From assembly GCA_052387955.1 (NCBI GenBank), contig JBQTIQ010000004.1:1-13231 (forward strand): a DNA stretch of 13,231 nt, given 5' to 3'. The notes under the pieces are model-generated. The model did no database searches, was not told where the DNA came from, and saw only the letters and a program-made list of their open reading frames with translations. The stretch comes from JBQTIQ01 sp052387955 (GTDB lineage: Bacteria; Actinomycetota; Acidimicrobiia; Acidimicrobiales; JACDCH01). Each line of letters begins with the position of its first letter. The stretch's first letter is position 1. Below, piece after piece: positions 7,058 through 13,120 of this stretch. The position numbers were made by a program, and so were the translations under genes.

Positions 7058-7192
7058 TACTCGTTCTCCTCCTCTGAACCCCGACGCGAGCAGCGCCCGG
7101 TCTCGCTCCGCGTGAACCGAGCCTGTGAGGCCCGGGGTACTGCACCAGTGTCACCACCGGCACTGCCCTACTGATCAACCTGAGGCTCTGGA

Positions 7193-7246
7193 AAGGGGGC
7201 CGGGGCCTCCGCTGGCTTCGTCCAGCGGCACCCCGGCCCTCCCCTT
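7193..7246 (-). terminator. Strong rho-independent-type hairpin after the third SCP2-like gene
   Basis: The structure is a long imperfect stem. CCGCTGG (7209-7215) pairs with CCAGCGG (7222-7228) around a CTTCGT loop, GCCGGGG (7199-7205) pairs with CCCCGGC (7231-7237), and AAGGGG (7193-7198) pairs with CCCCTT (7241-7246) past a 3-base bulge. On the - strand it lies about 39 bases after the stop of 7285-7695 and ends in CCCTTTCC. It separates that gene from the duplicated pair. Confidence 0.75.
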
Positions 7247-7284
7247 ACTTCCTTTCCATCACCGACTCGTGATCCTGGAGAGGA

Positions 7285-7695
7285 TCAGACGTCCCAGTCG
7301 GTGTCGACGTTGCCCCAAGCACGGAGGTAGTTGTTGAACGCACCACCGTTCTCGATGGCGGCCGACATGGGGCCCTTCTGGAACTTGATCTTGCCGGCCA
7401 TGAGAGCCTTGCCGCCCTCGATGGAGCCGGAGGCAACTTCCTGCCAGACGGCGACGTTGGCGCCGATGCGGAGCCACAGGTCGTCCTCGGGGAACTTGTC
7501 CTCGTTGGTGGAATCGATGATCTTGGCTTCTTTCCACTCCTGCTGCATCTTGAGACCCGGCTTGTCGAGGGTCACGAACTCCATCTTGTTCGTGAAGCTC
7601 TTGGGGTCCTTGAAGCCGGCGTACATCGCCTCACTGGCGTTACACGCGTCTGCGGAAGCCTTGCACCATTCATCCGACATGAACTTCATAGCCAT
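7285..7695 (-). CDS. SCP2-like sterol-carrier protein (third, divergent member)
   Basis: This 136-residue soluble protein has no signal peptide. It starts with KFMSDEW and shows DDLWLRIGANVAVWQEVASG (about 71-90), then SIEGGKALMAGKIKFQKGP and a GGAFNNYLRAWGNVDTDW tail. The run of an amphipathic strand, a 'G-K-x-L-x-A-G-K-I-K' helix/strand and a Gly turn is what SCP2 domains show, and this protein is a clearer match than the two paralogues to its left. The expected role is non-covalent carriage of a hydrophobic molecule. The ribosome site AAGGAG lies at 7712-7707 on the - strand. A perfect 18-bp palindrome (7725-7742) lies about 30 bases upstream and a hairpin (7765-7788) separates it from the five membrane-anchored genes, so it is probably its own transcription unit. 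An in-frame ATG two codons downstream is possible as the start. Confidence 0.75.
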   Translation of the reverse strand: MAMKFMSDEWCKASADACNASEAMYAGFKDPKSFTNKMEFVTLDKPGLKMQQEWKEAKIIDSTNEDKFPEDDLWLRIGANVAVWQEVASGSIEGGKALMAGKIKFQKGPMSAAIENGGAFNNYLRAWGNVDTDWDV

Positions 7696-7724
7696 CTTGT
7701 GCTCATCTCCTTGATGTCAATGAC

Positions 7725-7742
7725 CGCATCCGGCCGGATGCG
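7725..7742. promoter_or_regulatory. Perfect 18-bp palindrome upstream of SCP2-like gene; candidate operator
   Basis: CGCATCCGGCCGGATGCG is its own reverse complement over all 18 bases, with no loop. It sits 30 bases upstream of the start codon of the gene at 7285-7695 (- strand), beyond the ribosome site. That position fits a dimeric repressor (for example TetR or GntR type) site better than a terminator. The binding protein is not in this window. Confidence 0.5.
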
Positions 7743-7764
7743 CTGGGTGGCTTGGCCTGACGCG

Positions 7765-7788
7765 CCACCGCCTCCGGAGAGGCGGTGG
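7765..7788 (-). terminator. Hairpin ending the five-gene membrane-anchored cluster
   Basis: CCACCGCCTC (7765-7774) pairs perfectly with GAGGCGGTGG (7779-7788) around a 4-base loop. It lies about 50 bases after the stop of 7838-8362 on the - strand and before the palindrome and the SCP2-like gene. The 10-bp GC-rich stem lacks a T-run, as many actinomycete terminators do. Confidence 0.6.
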
Positions 7789-7837
7789 ACAGCCCGGTGG
7801 CCGTTGCGATGCGTCAGCCTAGTAAATCGGGGCGCCG

Positions 7838-8362
7838 TCAGTTCGCTGGGAGCAGCAACAGCACCCGCAGCTTGGACTCGATCCCCTGGGACCGGGCCAG
7901 CGTCTCGTCGAGCAGCGGGGCCAGGTCCTGGGCCCGCTGGTTCGACACCGCCAGCTGCGACACGATGTTCTCGGCCGGCTCAGCCGCGGTGTTGACGATC
8001 AGCTCCGAGTTGTCAGCGCCGGCGATCGTCGTGGCCAGAGGGGCATCGGCCGACTGCAGTACGTCGCCGATCGAGGCCAGCTGCCCGCCCAACGTGGCCA
8101 GCACGGCCTTGGCGTTGTTCAGGGTGGCGATGACCTGGATCGTTTCGGGCAGGCCGACACCGATGGCGGCCTGAGCGGCGGGAAGCTCGTCACCAGCCCG
8201 CAACGCCCGCTTGGTGGTGGCGTCGACCTTCTCGGCCTCGATCACGCCCACCTTGAACACCTTGTCGGTGGCAGCAAGGTCACGGGTCACGACGAGGACG
8301 CAGACGACAGCACCGGCGGTGGCGGCGAAGGCTACGGCGAGGGAACTCTTGAGGTACACCAT
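7838..8362 (-). CDS. Unrecognised single-pass membrane protein with helical ectodomain (fifth of five)
   Basis: I do not recognise this 174-residue protein. The N-terminus is short and basic, with one hydrophobic helix at about 7-25 (its only Cys is in it), then an Ala/Leu/Glu-rich, Cys-free region that looks almost wholly helical, with repeated small-residue and Leu spacing (for example LNNAKAVLATLGGQLASIGD). It ends LLLLPAN, close to the IPLPAN ending of the gene at 9688-10239. The helix and basic start predict an N-in, C-out orientation with the ectodomain outside the cytoplasm. It is the last gene of an apparent operon; the AGGAG ribosome site is nine bases upstream of the ATG and the gap to the previous gene is 30 bp. 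It could be a subunit of an envelope complex built with the four sister proteins. Confidence 0.75.
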   Translation of the reverse strand: MVYLKSSLAVAFAATAGAVVCVLVVTRDLAATDKVFKVGVIEAEKVDATTKRALRAGDELPAAQAAIGVGLPETIQVIATLNNAKAVLATLGGQLASIGDVLQSADAPLATTIAGADNSELIVNTAAEPAENIVSQLAVSNQRAQDLAPLLDETLARSQGIESKLRVLLLLPAN

Positions 8363-8392
8363 CGTTCAAATCTCCTGTGTGCCTGAGCCGGC

Positions 8393-9019
8393 TCAGCCGA
8401 CGACGTTGACGATGGGACCGAGAAGGTCGTTGAGCAGCCCGAGGGCCGGGGCCAACGGACCGACCGCGGCTGCCTCTTGCTCGAGCTGGGCGAGCACGGC
8501 GGCGATGTTCGACGCCCGGCCCTCCAGCGCCTGGAGGTTGGGCAGGATGGCCCGGATCTGGTCACCGACGGCTTGGAACTGCGTGTTCGCGCCCTCGACG
8601 GCGGCGTTGAGGTTGGTCACCGAGTTGGCGCCCTGGTTGGCTCGTCCGGTCACCCGGGCGATGAGGGGCGGTAGCTGTCTGGCGACCCCTATGACTCCTC
8701 CGGTGTCGTCGTTGATCTCCACTGCGAGGTCGTCGAGCTGGCCGGCGGTGTCGACAAGGACGTCGAGGTCATTGGCGACGCCGATCAGCACGGTGATCTT
8801 CTTCCGGAGCTCGACCTGGTCGGGGAGGATGATCCCCGTCAGGCGGTCGAACTCACTGGCCGAGAAGATGACCGAGTTGGCCAGGTCGGTGGGGCGGCCG
8901 AGAGGGTCCTTCAGGTCTTCGATCCGAGGATAGAAGCCCTGGGCGAGCCCAATCGTCACGGCCAGCACCACGGTCAGCCCGACGAAGATAAGTGCCCAAG
9001 TTGCTCGTCTGAACATCAT
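8393..9019 (-). CDS. Unrecognised single-pass membrane protein with helical ectodomain (fourth of five)
   Basis: This 208-residue protein has unknown function. Its membrane helix is at about 7-26, directly after MMFRRATW. Then comes a segment with Pro and aromatic residues (QGFYPRIEDLKDPLGRPTDL, about 27-46), and then a helical region rich in Leu, Ala, Val and Asp with LRKKITVLIGVANDLDVLVD and LEGRASNIAAVLAQLEQE. It ends with a hydrophobic Gly/Pro segment (LLNDLLGPIVNVVG). There is no Cys and the only Trp is in the membrane segment. The post-helix segment 'FYPRIEDL' is reminiscent in position of the start of an Mce ectodomain, but no MCE beta-domain follows. The ribosome site GGGAGG is ten bases upstream. 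A tandem ATG ATG makes the start ambiguous by one codon. Confidence 0.75.
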   Translation of the reverse strand: MMFRRATWALIFVGLTVVLAVTIGLAQGFYPRIEDLKDPLGRPTDLANSVIFSASEFDRLTGIILPDQVELRKKITVLIGVANDLDVLVDTAGQLDDLAVEINDDTGGVIGVARQLPPLIARVTGRANQGANSVTNLNAAVEGANTQFQAVGDQIRAILPNLQALEGRASNIAAVLAQLEQEAAAVGPLAPALGLLNDLLGPIVNVVG

Positions 9020-9075
9020 GGCTTGTACGCCTCCCGGCGCTCAGGTCCGTTCGAAATGGTGGTCATCGGGCCGCC

Positions 9076-9672
9076 TCAGTTGGCGCCGAGCAGCGAGCCG
9101 AGGTTGTCGGGCACGACAGTCAGCTGGGTCTGGATGTTGGCGAGCTGGACGTTGAGGCGCTTGACCCCGTCGACCGCTTGGTCGAGGAGCCGGTTGACCC
9201 GGCCGACCACGACGTCGGCGTTAGAGGCGATGCGGTTCAGGTCGCGGGCGGCCCCGGTCAGCGTGGTAGCGACCTCGGCGGTGAACTCGGCCACCGCCAC
9301 GTCGCCCCGGCCCGCTTCGAGCAGGCGCTGGACGTCGGGGACGGCTGCGGCCAGAAGGCCCACGTCCTCGGTCGCCTGCAGCTCGAGGTTGCCGAGCACG
9401 ACCGCCAGCTCCTGGAGGAGCTCACGGGCCTTGGTCGGGGCCCCGAAGTCGGCCCGCTTGTTGAAGAACTCGTTGGCGACCTTGAAGTCGTCAACGATCG
9501 TGATGGCGCTGTCCTGGACCACCTTGCCCCGCCGGATCGTGATGATCGTGAGGATGAGCAGGACGATGGCGAGGAAGCAGGCCACCCGGCTGAACCACTC
9601 GATGATGAGGTGGTTGGTGGACGAACCCTGGACCTGGTTCTTGTCGATGTCTCTGCGGATCGTGTTTTTCAT
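9076..9672 (-). CDS. Unrecognised single-pass membrane protein with helical ectodomain (third of five)
   Basis: This 198-residue protein has unknown function. It has a longer charged N-terminus (about 1-25, KNTIRRDIDKNQVQ), one membrane helix at about 27-46 containing its only Cys, then a helical ectodomain (LLQELAVVLGNLELQATEDV, VGRVNRLLDQAVDGVKRLNV) and the ending DNLGSLLGAN. The heptad-like Leu/Val pattern suggests coiled-coil or helical-bundle assembly. The gap to the preceding gene (9688-10239) is 15 bp and to the following gene 56 bp. Sister genes share size, topology and composition, so they are probably distant paralogues or subunits of one heteromer. Confidence 0.75.
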   Translation of the reverse strand: MKNTIRRDIDKNQVQGSSTNHLIIEWFSRVACFLAIVLLILTIITIRRGKVVQDSAITIVDDFKVANEFFNKRADFGAPTKARELLQELAVVLGNLELQATEDVGLLAAAVPDVQRLLEAGRGDVAVAEFTAEVATTLTGAARDLNRIASNADVVVGRVNRLLDQAVDGVKRLNVQLANIQTQLTVVPDNLGSLLGAN

Positions 9673-9687
9673 GTCGTCAGTCCCCGG

Positions 9688-10239
9688 TCAGTTCGCGGGC
9701 AGCGGGATGGCGTTGCTGATGCGGGTCGCTGACGCCACCGCGAGCTCGACGTCGTCGACGATGCCCTGCACGATCTCGAGCAGCTGGTCGCCCTGCTGGC
9801 CGAAGATCGTGGCCGAGTCGACGAGGCCCAGGGTGATGGTCCTGATCTCGTCGGCGACGTTGCGCACGTTGGTCAGCAGCCGGAGGCTCTCTTCGCCGCC
9901 GGCCCGGCCCTGGGCGATGGACGCCGCGGCCGGGATGACCACTTCCTTGAGCTGGGCCAGCGGGCCGGCCAGGGCGGCGGTCTCGTTGAGGGCCTGCTGG
10001 GCAGTGCCGGTGAGGTTGGTCAACTGGGCCAGGCGCTGGGTCACCTTGTCGTTGATCTCGACGATGCCCTCGGCGGCCGCCAGCGTGCGCTGGTTGGTCT
10101 TTTCCTGCGTGTCGAGGCGGCCGTTGAGCCGGAACACGATGATGCACAGGAGGGCGAGCACGGCGACCAGGATGAGCACGAACAACGTGCGTACCGGGCC
10201 GGCGGGCCGTCCGAAGAACTGTGGGTTGTTAGCGGCCAT
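9688..10239 (-). CDS. Unrecognised single-pass membrane protein with helical ectodomain (second of five)
   Basis: This 183-residue protein has unknown function. A short soluble start with RPAGPVRT precedes one membrane helix at about 18-36. After it comes a polar, coiled-coil-like stretch (RLDTQEKTNQRTLAAAEG, about 41-58), then a Leu/Thr/Ala helix region (LTNLTGTAQQALNETAALAG), a Gly-containing break (QGRAGGEESL), further helices and the ending NAIPLPAN. The start has GAGG at 10250-10247 (- strand) overlapping the upstream gene's stop, and the gap is nine bases, so the two are translationally coupled. It resembles the N-terminal part of a bacterial sensor or a methyl-accepting protein only in general topology; no signalling domain is present. 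Confidence 0.75.
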   Translation of the reverse strand: MAANNPQFFGRPAGPVRTLFVLILVAVLALLCIIVFRLNGRLDTQEKTNQRTLAAAEGIVEINDKVTQRLAQLTNLTGTAQQALNETAALAGPLAQLKEVVIPAAASIAQGRAGGEESLRLLTNVRNVADEIRTITLGLVDSATIFGQQGDQLLEIVQGIVDDVELAVASATRISNAIPLPAN

Positions 10240-10248
10240 GTCGTTGCC

Positions 10249-10806
10249 TCAGTTCTCGACCGAGTTGGCGGCGCTGTCGGCGTCGTTGGCGGCCGAGTCG
10301 ACGTTGCCGGCGGTGAAGATCGCCGAATCGATGGCGGCCTGGATGGCGGCCCGGTCGGCCAGCACGATCGACTCGGTTGCCTGCTCGGTGGCGAAGAGCG
10401 TGTCCAAGGCGTCATCGACCCTGACGATGGAGGGAAGCAGGTCAGCGACCTCGGCGTTGGCGTCGTTGAGCACGCCCTGCACGTCGAAGCGGACCTGGTC
10501 GATGAGCGTCCCCAGCTCCCGGTCGACGTTGGACACCGTGGCCCGCACCCGGGCGAGGGCGTCGTCGATCTGGTCGAGCGTGTTCAGGGCCGAGAGGGTT
10601 CCCTCTTCCTCCCTGACGATCTGCTCGAGACGAGGGTTGTAGTTCGCGGCCGACTTGATCGTCTTGTCGAGCTCGTCCGGTGCGAAGACCAGGTACAGGA
10701 TCCGCGGCAGTAGGTAGAAGAGCAGGATGGGCAGTAGCAGGATCAACAGCACTGTCCGGAAGATCCTCGTGCCCCTACTTACCGGGGCTACCGTCGTCGT
10801 AGCCAT
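10249..10806 (-). CDS. Unrecognised single-pass membrane protein with helical ectodomain (first of five)
   Basis: This 185-residue protein heads the cluster; its function is unknown. A Thr/Arg-containing start (TTTVAPVSRGTRIFR) leads to a strongly hydrophobic helix at about 17-41 with two internal prolines. An acidic, Cys-free, helical ectodomain follows (LDQIDDALARVRATVSNVDR at about 77-96, then DANAEVADLLPSIVRVDDAL). The last 25 residues are Asn/Asp/Ala/Ser-rich (AANDADSAANSVEN), unlike the hydrophobic ends of the sister proteins. The AAGGA ribosome site is about 11 bases upstream of the ATG. The 302-bp upstream gap would hold the operon promoter. Confidence 0.75.
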   Translation of the reverse strand: MATTTVAPVSRGTRIFRTVLLILLLPILLFYLLPRILYLVFAPDELDKTIKSAANYNPRLEQIVREEEGTLSALNTLDQIDDALARVRATVSNVDRELGTLIDQVRFDVQGVLNDANAEVADLLPSIVRVDDALDTLFATEQATESIVLADRAAIQAAIDSAIFTAGNVDSAANDADSAANSVEN

Positions 10807-10990
10807 AGATCAGATCGTCCTTCCCCCAGAAGTCGTTGCCATGTGGACGCCGACTCGTTGGCTTGACGGCCGACACAGCACAGCGGATCTGCCGCTAGCC
10901 GTTCCCCTCAACCGGCCAGGTCGGGCGCTGCAGGGCAGCAGCCCGGAGGGCGACCCCCATGTTCCCGAATTGCACCATTTGAGGCTGCCG

Positions 10991-11020
10991 GATTCCTGCA
11001 GGATTCCTGCCGATTCCTGC
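10991..11020. promoter_or_regulatory. Three phased direct repeats in the leader region of the five-gene cluster
   Basis: GATTCCTGC occurs at 10991-10999, 11002-11010 and 11012-11020, with starts 11 and 10 bases apart, close to one helical turn each, so the copies present the same DNA face. They lie about 185-215 bases upstream of the first gene of the - strand cluster and about 90 bases past the 3' end of the MaoC gene. The layout suggests cooperative regulator binding. The rest of the 302-bp gap (10807-11108) has a bulged hairpin at 10923-10944 (GGGCGCTGC against GCAGC and GCCC). I found no convincing -35/-10 pair and no coding frame that looks real. Confidence 0.45.
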
Positions 11021-11108
11021 AAGAGGTAGTCACAACGGGCTAGTTACCTCTCCAGCCGGTGATGACCCCGCCGGCTCTTCCGGATCGGTCCGCAGGCTTT
11101 CACGCCGG

Positions 11109-11606
11109 TCAGCGCTTCGCCGCCCGCCGCCACACCATCACGGTGCGGTCGAAGGTCATGACGGTGGTGCCGTCCTGGTTGTAGCCCTCGGTGTGCACGG
11201 TGACGATGCCGACCTCGGGTCGGGACTTCGATCCTCGGAGGCCGGTGACCGTCGAGCAGGCGCGCAGGGTGTCCCCCTCGAAGACCGGCGCCAGCAGGGT
11301 GACCTTGTCCCAGCCCAGGTTGGCGGCGGCGTTGCGGCTGATGCCGGGAACGCTGAGGCCCGTCACCAGGGCGAGCGTGAAGCAAGAGTTGACCAGCCGA
11401 CGGCCGAACAGCCCGTCGGCGGCGTAGTCCGAGTTGTAGTGCACCTCGTTGTTGTTGCAGGTCAGCAGCGTGAACCAGGCGTTGTCGGTGGCGTCGACAG
11501 TTCGCCCGCCGACGTGGTCGTAGGTCACGCCCACCTCGAAGTCCTCGAAGTAGCGACCGTCCCAGTCGCGCTCGGTACGCAGTGGGGCCTCGGGGGTGCT
11601 CGTCAT
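11109..11606 (-). CDS. MaoC-family acyl-CoA hydratase (mesaconyl/itaconyl-CoA hydratase-like)
   Basis: This is a hot-dog-fold enzyme of 165 residues expected to add water to (or remove it from) an enoyl-CoA ester in the cytoplasm. Family features are RYFEDFEVG (18-26), HVGGRTVDATDNAWFTLLT (31-49), the hydratase segment NEVHYNSDYAADGLFGRRLV (53-72) with His56, then ANLGWDKV, APVFEGDTL and SRPEVGIVTVHTEGYNQDG. This pattern matches the MaoC group that includes mesaconyl-C4-CoA and itaconyl-CoA hydratases. The position of the second catalytic residue of (R)-hydratases (an Asp five residues before the His) is Asn51 here. The AAAGG ribosome site is about eight bases upstream. It is divergent from a class III CoA-transferase gene, a sensible functional partner. 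The exact substrate is not determinable from sequence alone. Confidence 0.88.
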   Translation of the reverse strand: MTSTPEAPLRTERDWDGRYFEDFEVGVTYDHVGGRTVDATDNAWFTLLTCNNNEVHYNSDYAADGLFGRRLVNSCFTLALVTGLSVPGISRNAAANLGWDKVTLLAPVFEGDTLRACSTVTGLRGSKSRPEVGIVTVHTEGYNQDGTTVMTFDRTVMVWRRAAKR

Positions 11607-11623
11607 TGGTCTGGCCTTTCTTG

Positions 11624-11786
11624 TTGGCGTTCCCCGGCCACGCAGGCCGGGCCTGACCGCGCCTGCGCTGGCGCTCCGGCGCTCGCACCGCAGGACCGCA
11701 ACAGGGAACCTGGTTGGCGTTCCCCGGCCACGCAGGCGGGGCCTGACCGCGCCTGCGCTGGCGCTCCGGCGCTCGCACCGCAGGAC
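11624..11786. repeat. Two near-identical 73-bp units of dispersed repeat family A
   Basis: Units 11624-11696 and 11714-11786 differ at a single base (11648 versus 11738) and are spaced 90 bp apart; similarity continues weakly into the 17-base linker. Both begin TTGGCGTTCCCCGGCCACGC and contain GCGCTGGCGCTCCGGCGCTC. They match the repeat at 37-100 more than 11 kb away. They fill most of the 264-bp gap between the divergent MaoC and CoA-transferase genes and leave about 84 bp before the CoA-transferase start for promoter elements. Confidence 0.85.
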
Positions 11787-11870
11787 AGCGATCAGGGGTC
11801 ACTCTTGCCCCTGACAGCCAGCCAAGTTGTCGCTTGGTCGGCGCCGGAGGGGTCGTGGCACACTCCCGCG

Positions 11871-13064
11871 GTGCGGCCGCTCGAAGATGTCCGGATCGTC
11901 GCCGTGGAGCAGTACGGGGCCGGCCCCTACGGCAGCGTCCATCTCGCCGACCTCGGGGCCGAGGTCATCAAGATCGAGGACCCCCGGACCGCCGGCGACG
12001 TCGGCCGCTATGTCCCGCCCTTTCAACACGGCGAGGACAGCCTCTTCTTCGAGACGTTCAACCGCAACAAGCGCAGCCTGAGCCTGGACCTGTCCTCGTG
12101 TGCAGGCCGCGCCGTGTTCGACGACCTCGTGCGGGTGTCCGACGTCGTCTACTCCAACCTCCGGGGCGACGTGCCGGCCAAGATCGGCCTGACCTATGCG
12201 GAGCTGGCCCACCTGAACCCGGCCATCGTGTGCTGCTCGCTGACCGGCTACGGCATGACCGGCCCCCGGGCCGCCGAGCCCGGCTACGACTACGTGGTCC
12301 AGGGCCTCACCGGATGGATGAGCCTGACCGGCGAGCCCGACGGCCCCCCAGCCAAGACCGGGCTGTCGCTGGTCGACTTCGCCGGTGGGCTGGTGGGAGC
12401 GATGGCACTGCTGGCCGGGCTGCACGCCGCCCGCCGCGACGGCACCGGCATGGACTGCGACGTCAGCCTGTTCGAGACGGCGCTGTCGCTGCTCAGCTAC
12501 CCGGCGACATGGCACCTCTCGGAGGGCTTCACCCCCGAGCGCACCGAGCGGTCGGCGCACCCGTCTCTGGTCCCGTTCCAGATCTTCCCGACGGCGGACG
12601 GGTGGATCGTCGTGGCCTGCCCCAAGGACAAGTTCTGGCAGCGCCTGGTCACCGAGCTGGGCCGGCCCGACCTCGCCGACGACCCCCGTTTCGCCGGGTT
12701 CGAGCAGCGGCGGGTCAACAAGGCCGAGGCGGTGGCCGAACTCGACGCCGCCCTCGCCGCGGCCACCACCGCCGAATGGATCGGTCGACTCCACGCCGCC
12801 GGAGTGCCGTGCGGGCCGGTCAACGACGTCGCCGGCGCCCTGCGAGACCCCCAGACCGAGGCGCGGGGCATGGTGGTCGAAACCGAACACCCGAGGTTCG
12901 GGACCGTGCGCCAAGTGCGCAGCCCGCTGAACGTGGGTACCGACCCCGTGGCCTACCGGCGGGCCCCTATGCGCAACGAGGACGCTGACTACGTCCTGCG
13001 CGACCTGCTGCGCTACGACGACGCCCGCATCACCGACCTCACCGCCGCCAGCGCCTTCGGCTGA
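11871..13064 (+). CDS. Class III CoA-transferase (CaiB/BaiF/formyl-CoA transferase family)
   Basis: This enzyme moves CoA between carboxylic acids (or is an acyl-CoA racemase-like relative) through an aspartyl-CoA thioester. Family signatures in order are PLEDVRIVAVEQYGAGPYGS (3-22), LADLGAEVIKIEDP (25-38), FETFNRNKRSLSLDL (60-74), SLTGYGMTGP (123-132), PGYDYVVQGLTGWMSLTG (137-154) with the catalytic Asp at 140, DFAGGLVGAMALLAGL (169-184), SLFETALSLL and AGVPCGPVND. The 397-residue length is standard. The GTG at 11871 is the only start in this frame immediately before the conserved N-terminus; GGAGG (about 11846-11850) is 20 bases off, so initiation may be weak or leaderless. The upstream in-frame extension reads through repeat DNA and is not real. 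It probably works with the divergent MaoC hydratase on the same acyl-CoA pathway. Confidence 0.9.
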   Translation: MRPLEDVRIVAVEQYGAGPYGSVHLADLGAEVIKIEDPRTAGDVGRYVPPFQHGEDSLFFETFNRNKRSLSLDLSSCAGRAVFDDLVRVSDVVYSNLRGDVPAKIGLTYAELAHLNPAIVCCSLTGYGMTGPRAAEPGYDYVVQGLTGWMSLTGEPDGPPAKTGLSLVDFAGGLVGAMALLAGLHAARRDGTGMDCDVSLFETALSLLSYPATWHLSEGFTPERTERSAHPSLVPFQIFPTADGWIVVACPKDKFWQRLVTELGRPDLADDPRFAGFEQRRVNKAEAVAELDAALAAATTAEWIGRLHAAGVPCGPVNDVAGALRDPQTEARGMVVETEHPRFGTVRQVRSPLNVGTDPVAYRRAPMRNEDADYVLRDLLRYDDARITDLTAASAFG

Positions 13065-13120
13065 CGGGCTGGAGCCCGGCTCACGCTGCGACGGCACTCG
13101 GGAACGCCCTACCCCAGCGT

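Noticed and set aside
9023..10642. A 539-residue open frame on the + strand opposite the membrane-anchored gene cluster
   Set aside because: Its product is Ser/Arg/Thr-rich low-complexity with no domain. The opposite-strand frames have clear ribosome sites, membrane helices and operon spacing, so this is an antisense artefact of high GC.
7838..10806. Classification of the five genes as an mce operon
   Set aside because: No MCE beta-domain, no YrbE-like permease and no MceG ATPase are present, and the proteins are about half the usual Mce length. Only topology and helical ectodomains are similar.
10810..11022. A 70-residue - strand frame upstream of the membrane-anchored cluster, with an internally repetitive start
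   Set aside because: The repetition simply reflects the direct repeats at 10991-11020. It lacks a ribosome site and a plausible protein composition.
11193..11870. N-terminal extension of the CoA-transferase frame by 226 codons
   Set aside because: It reads antisense through the MaoC gene and then the tandem repeats. Family homology begins exactly at the GTG at 11871.
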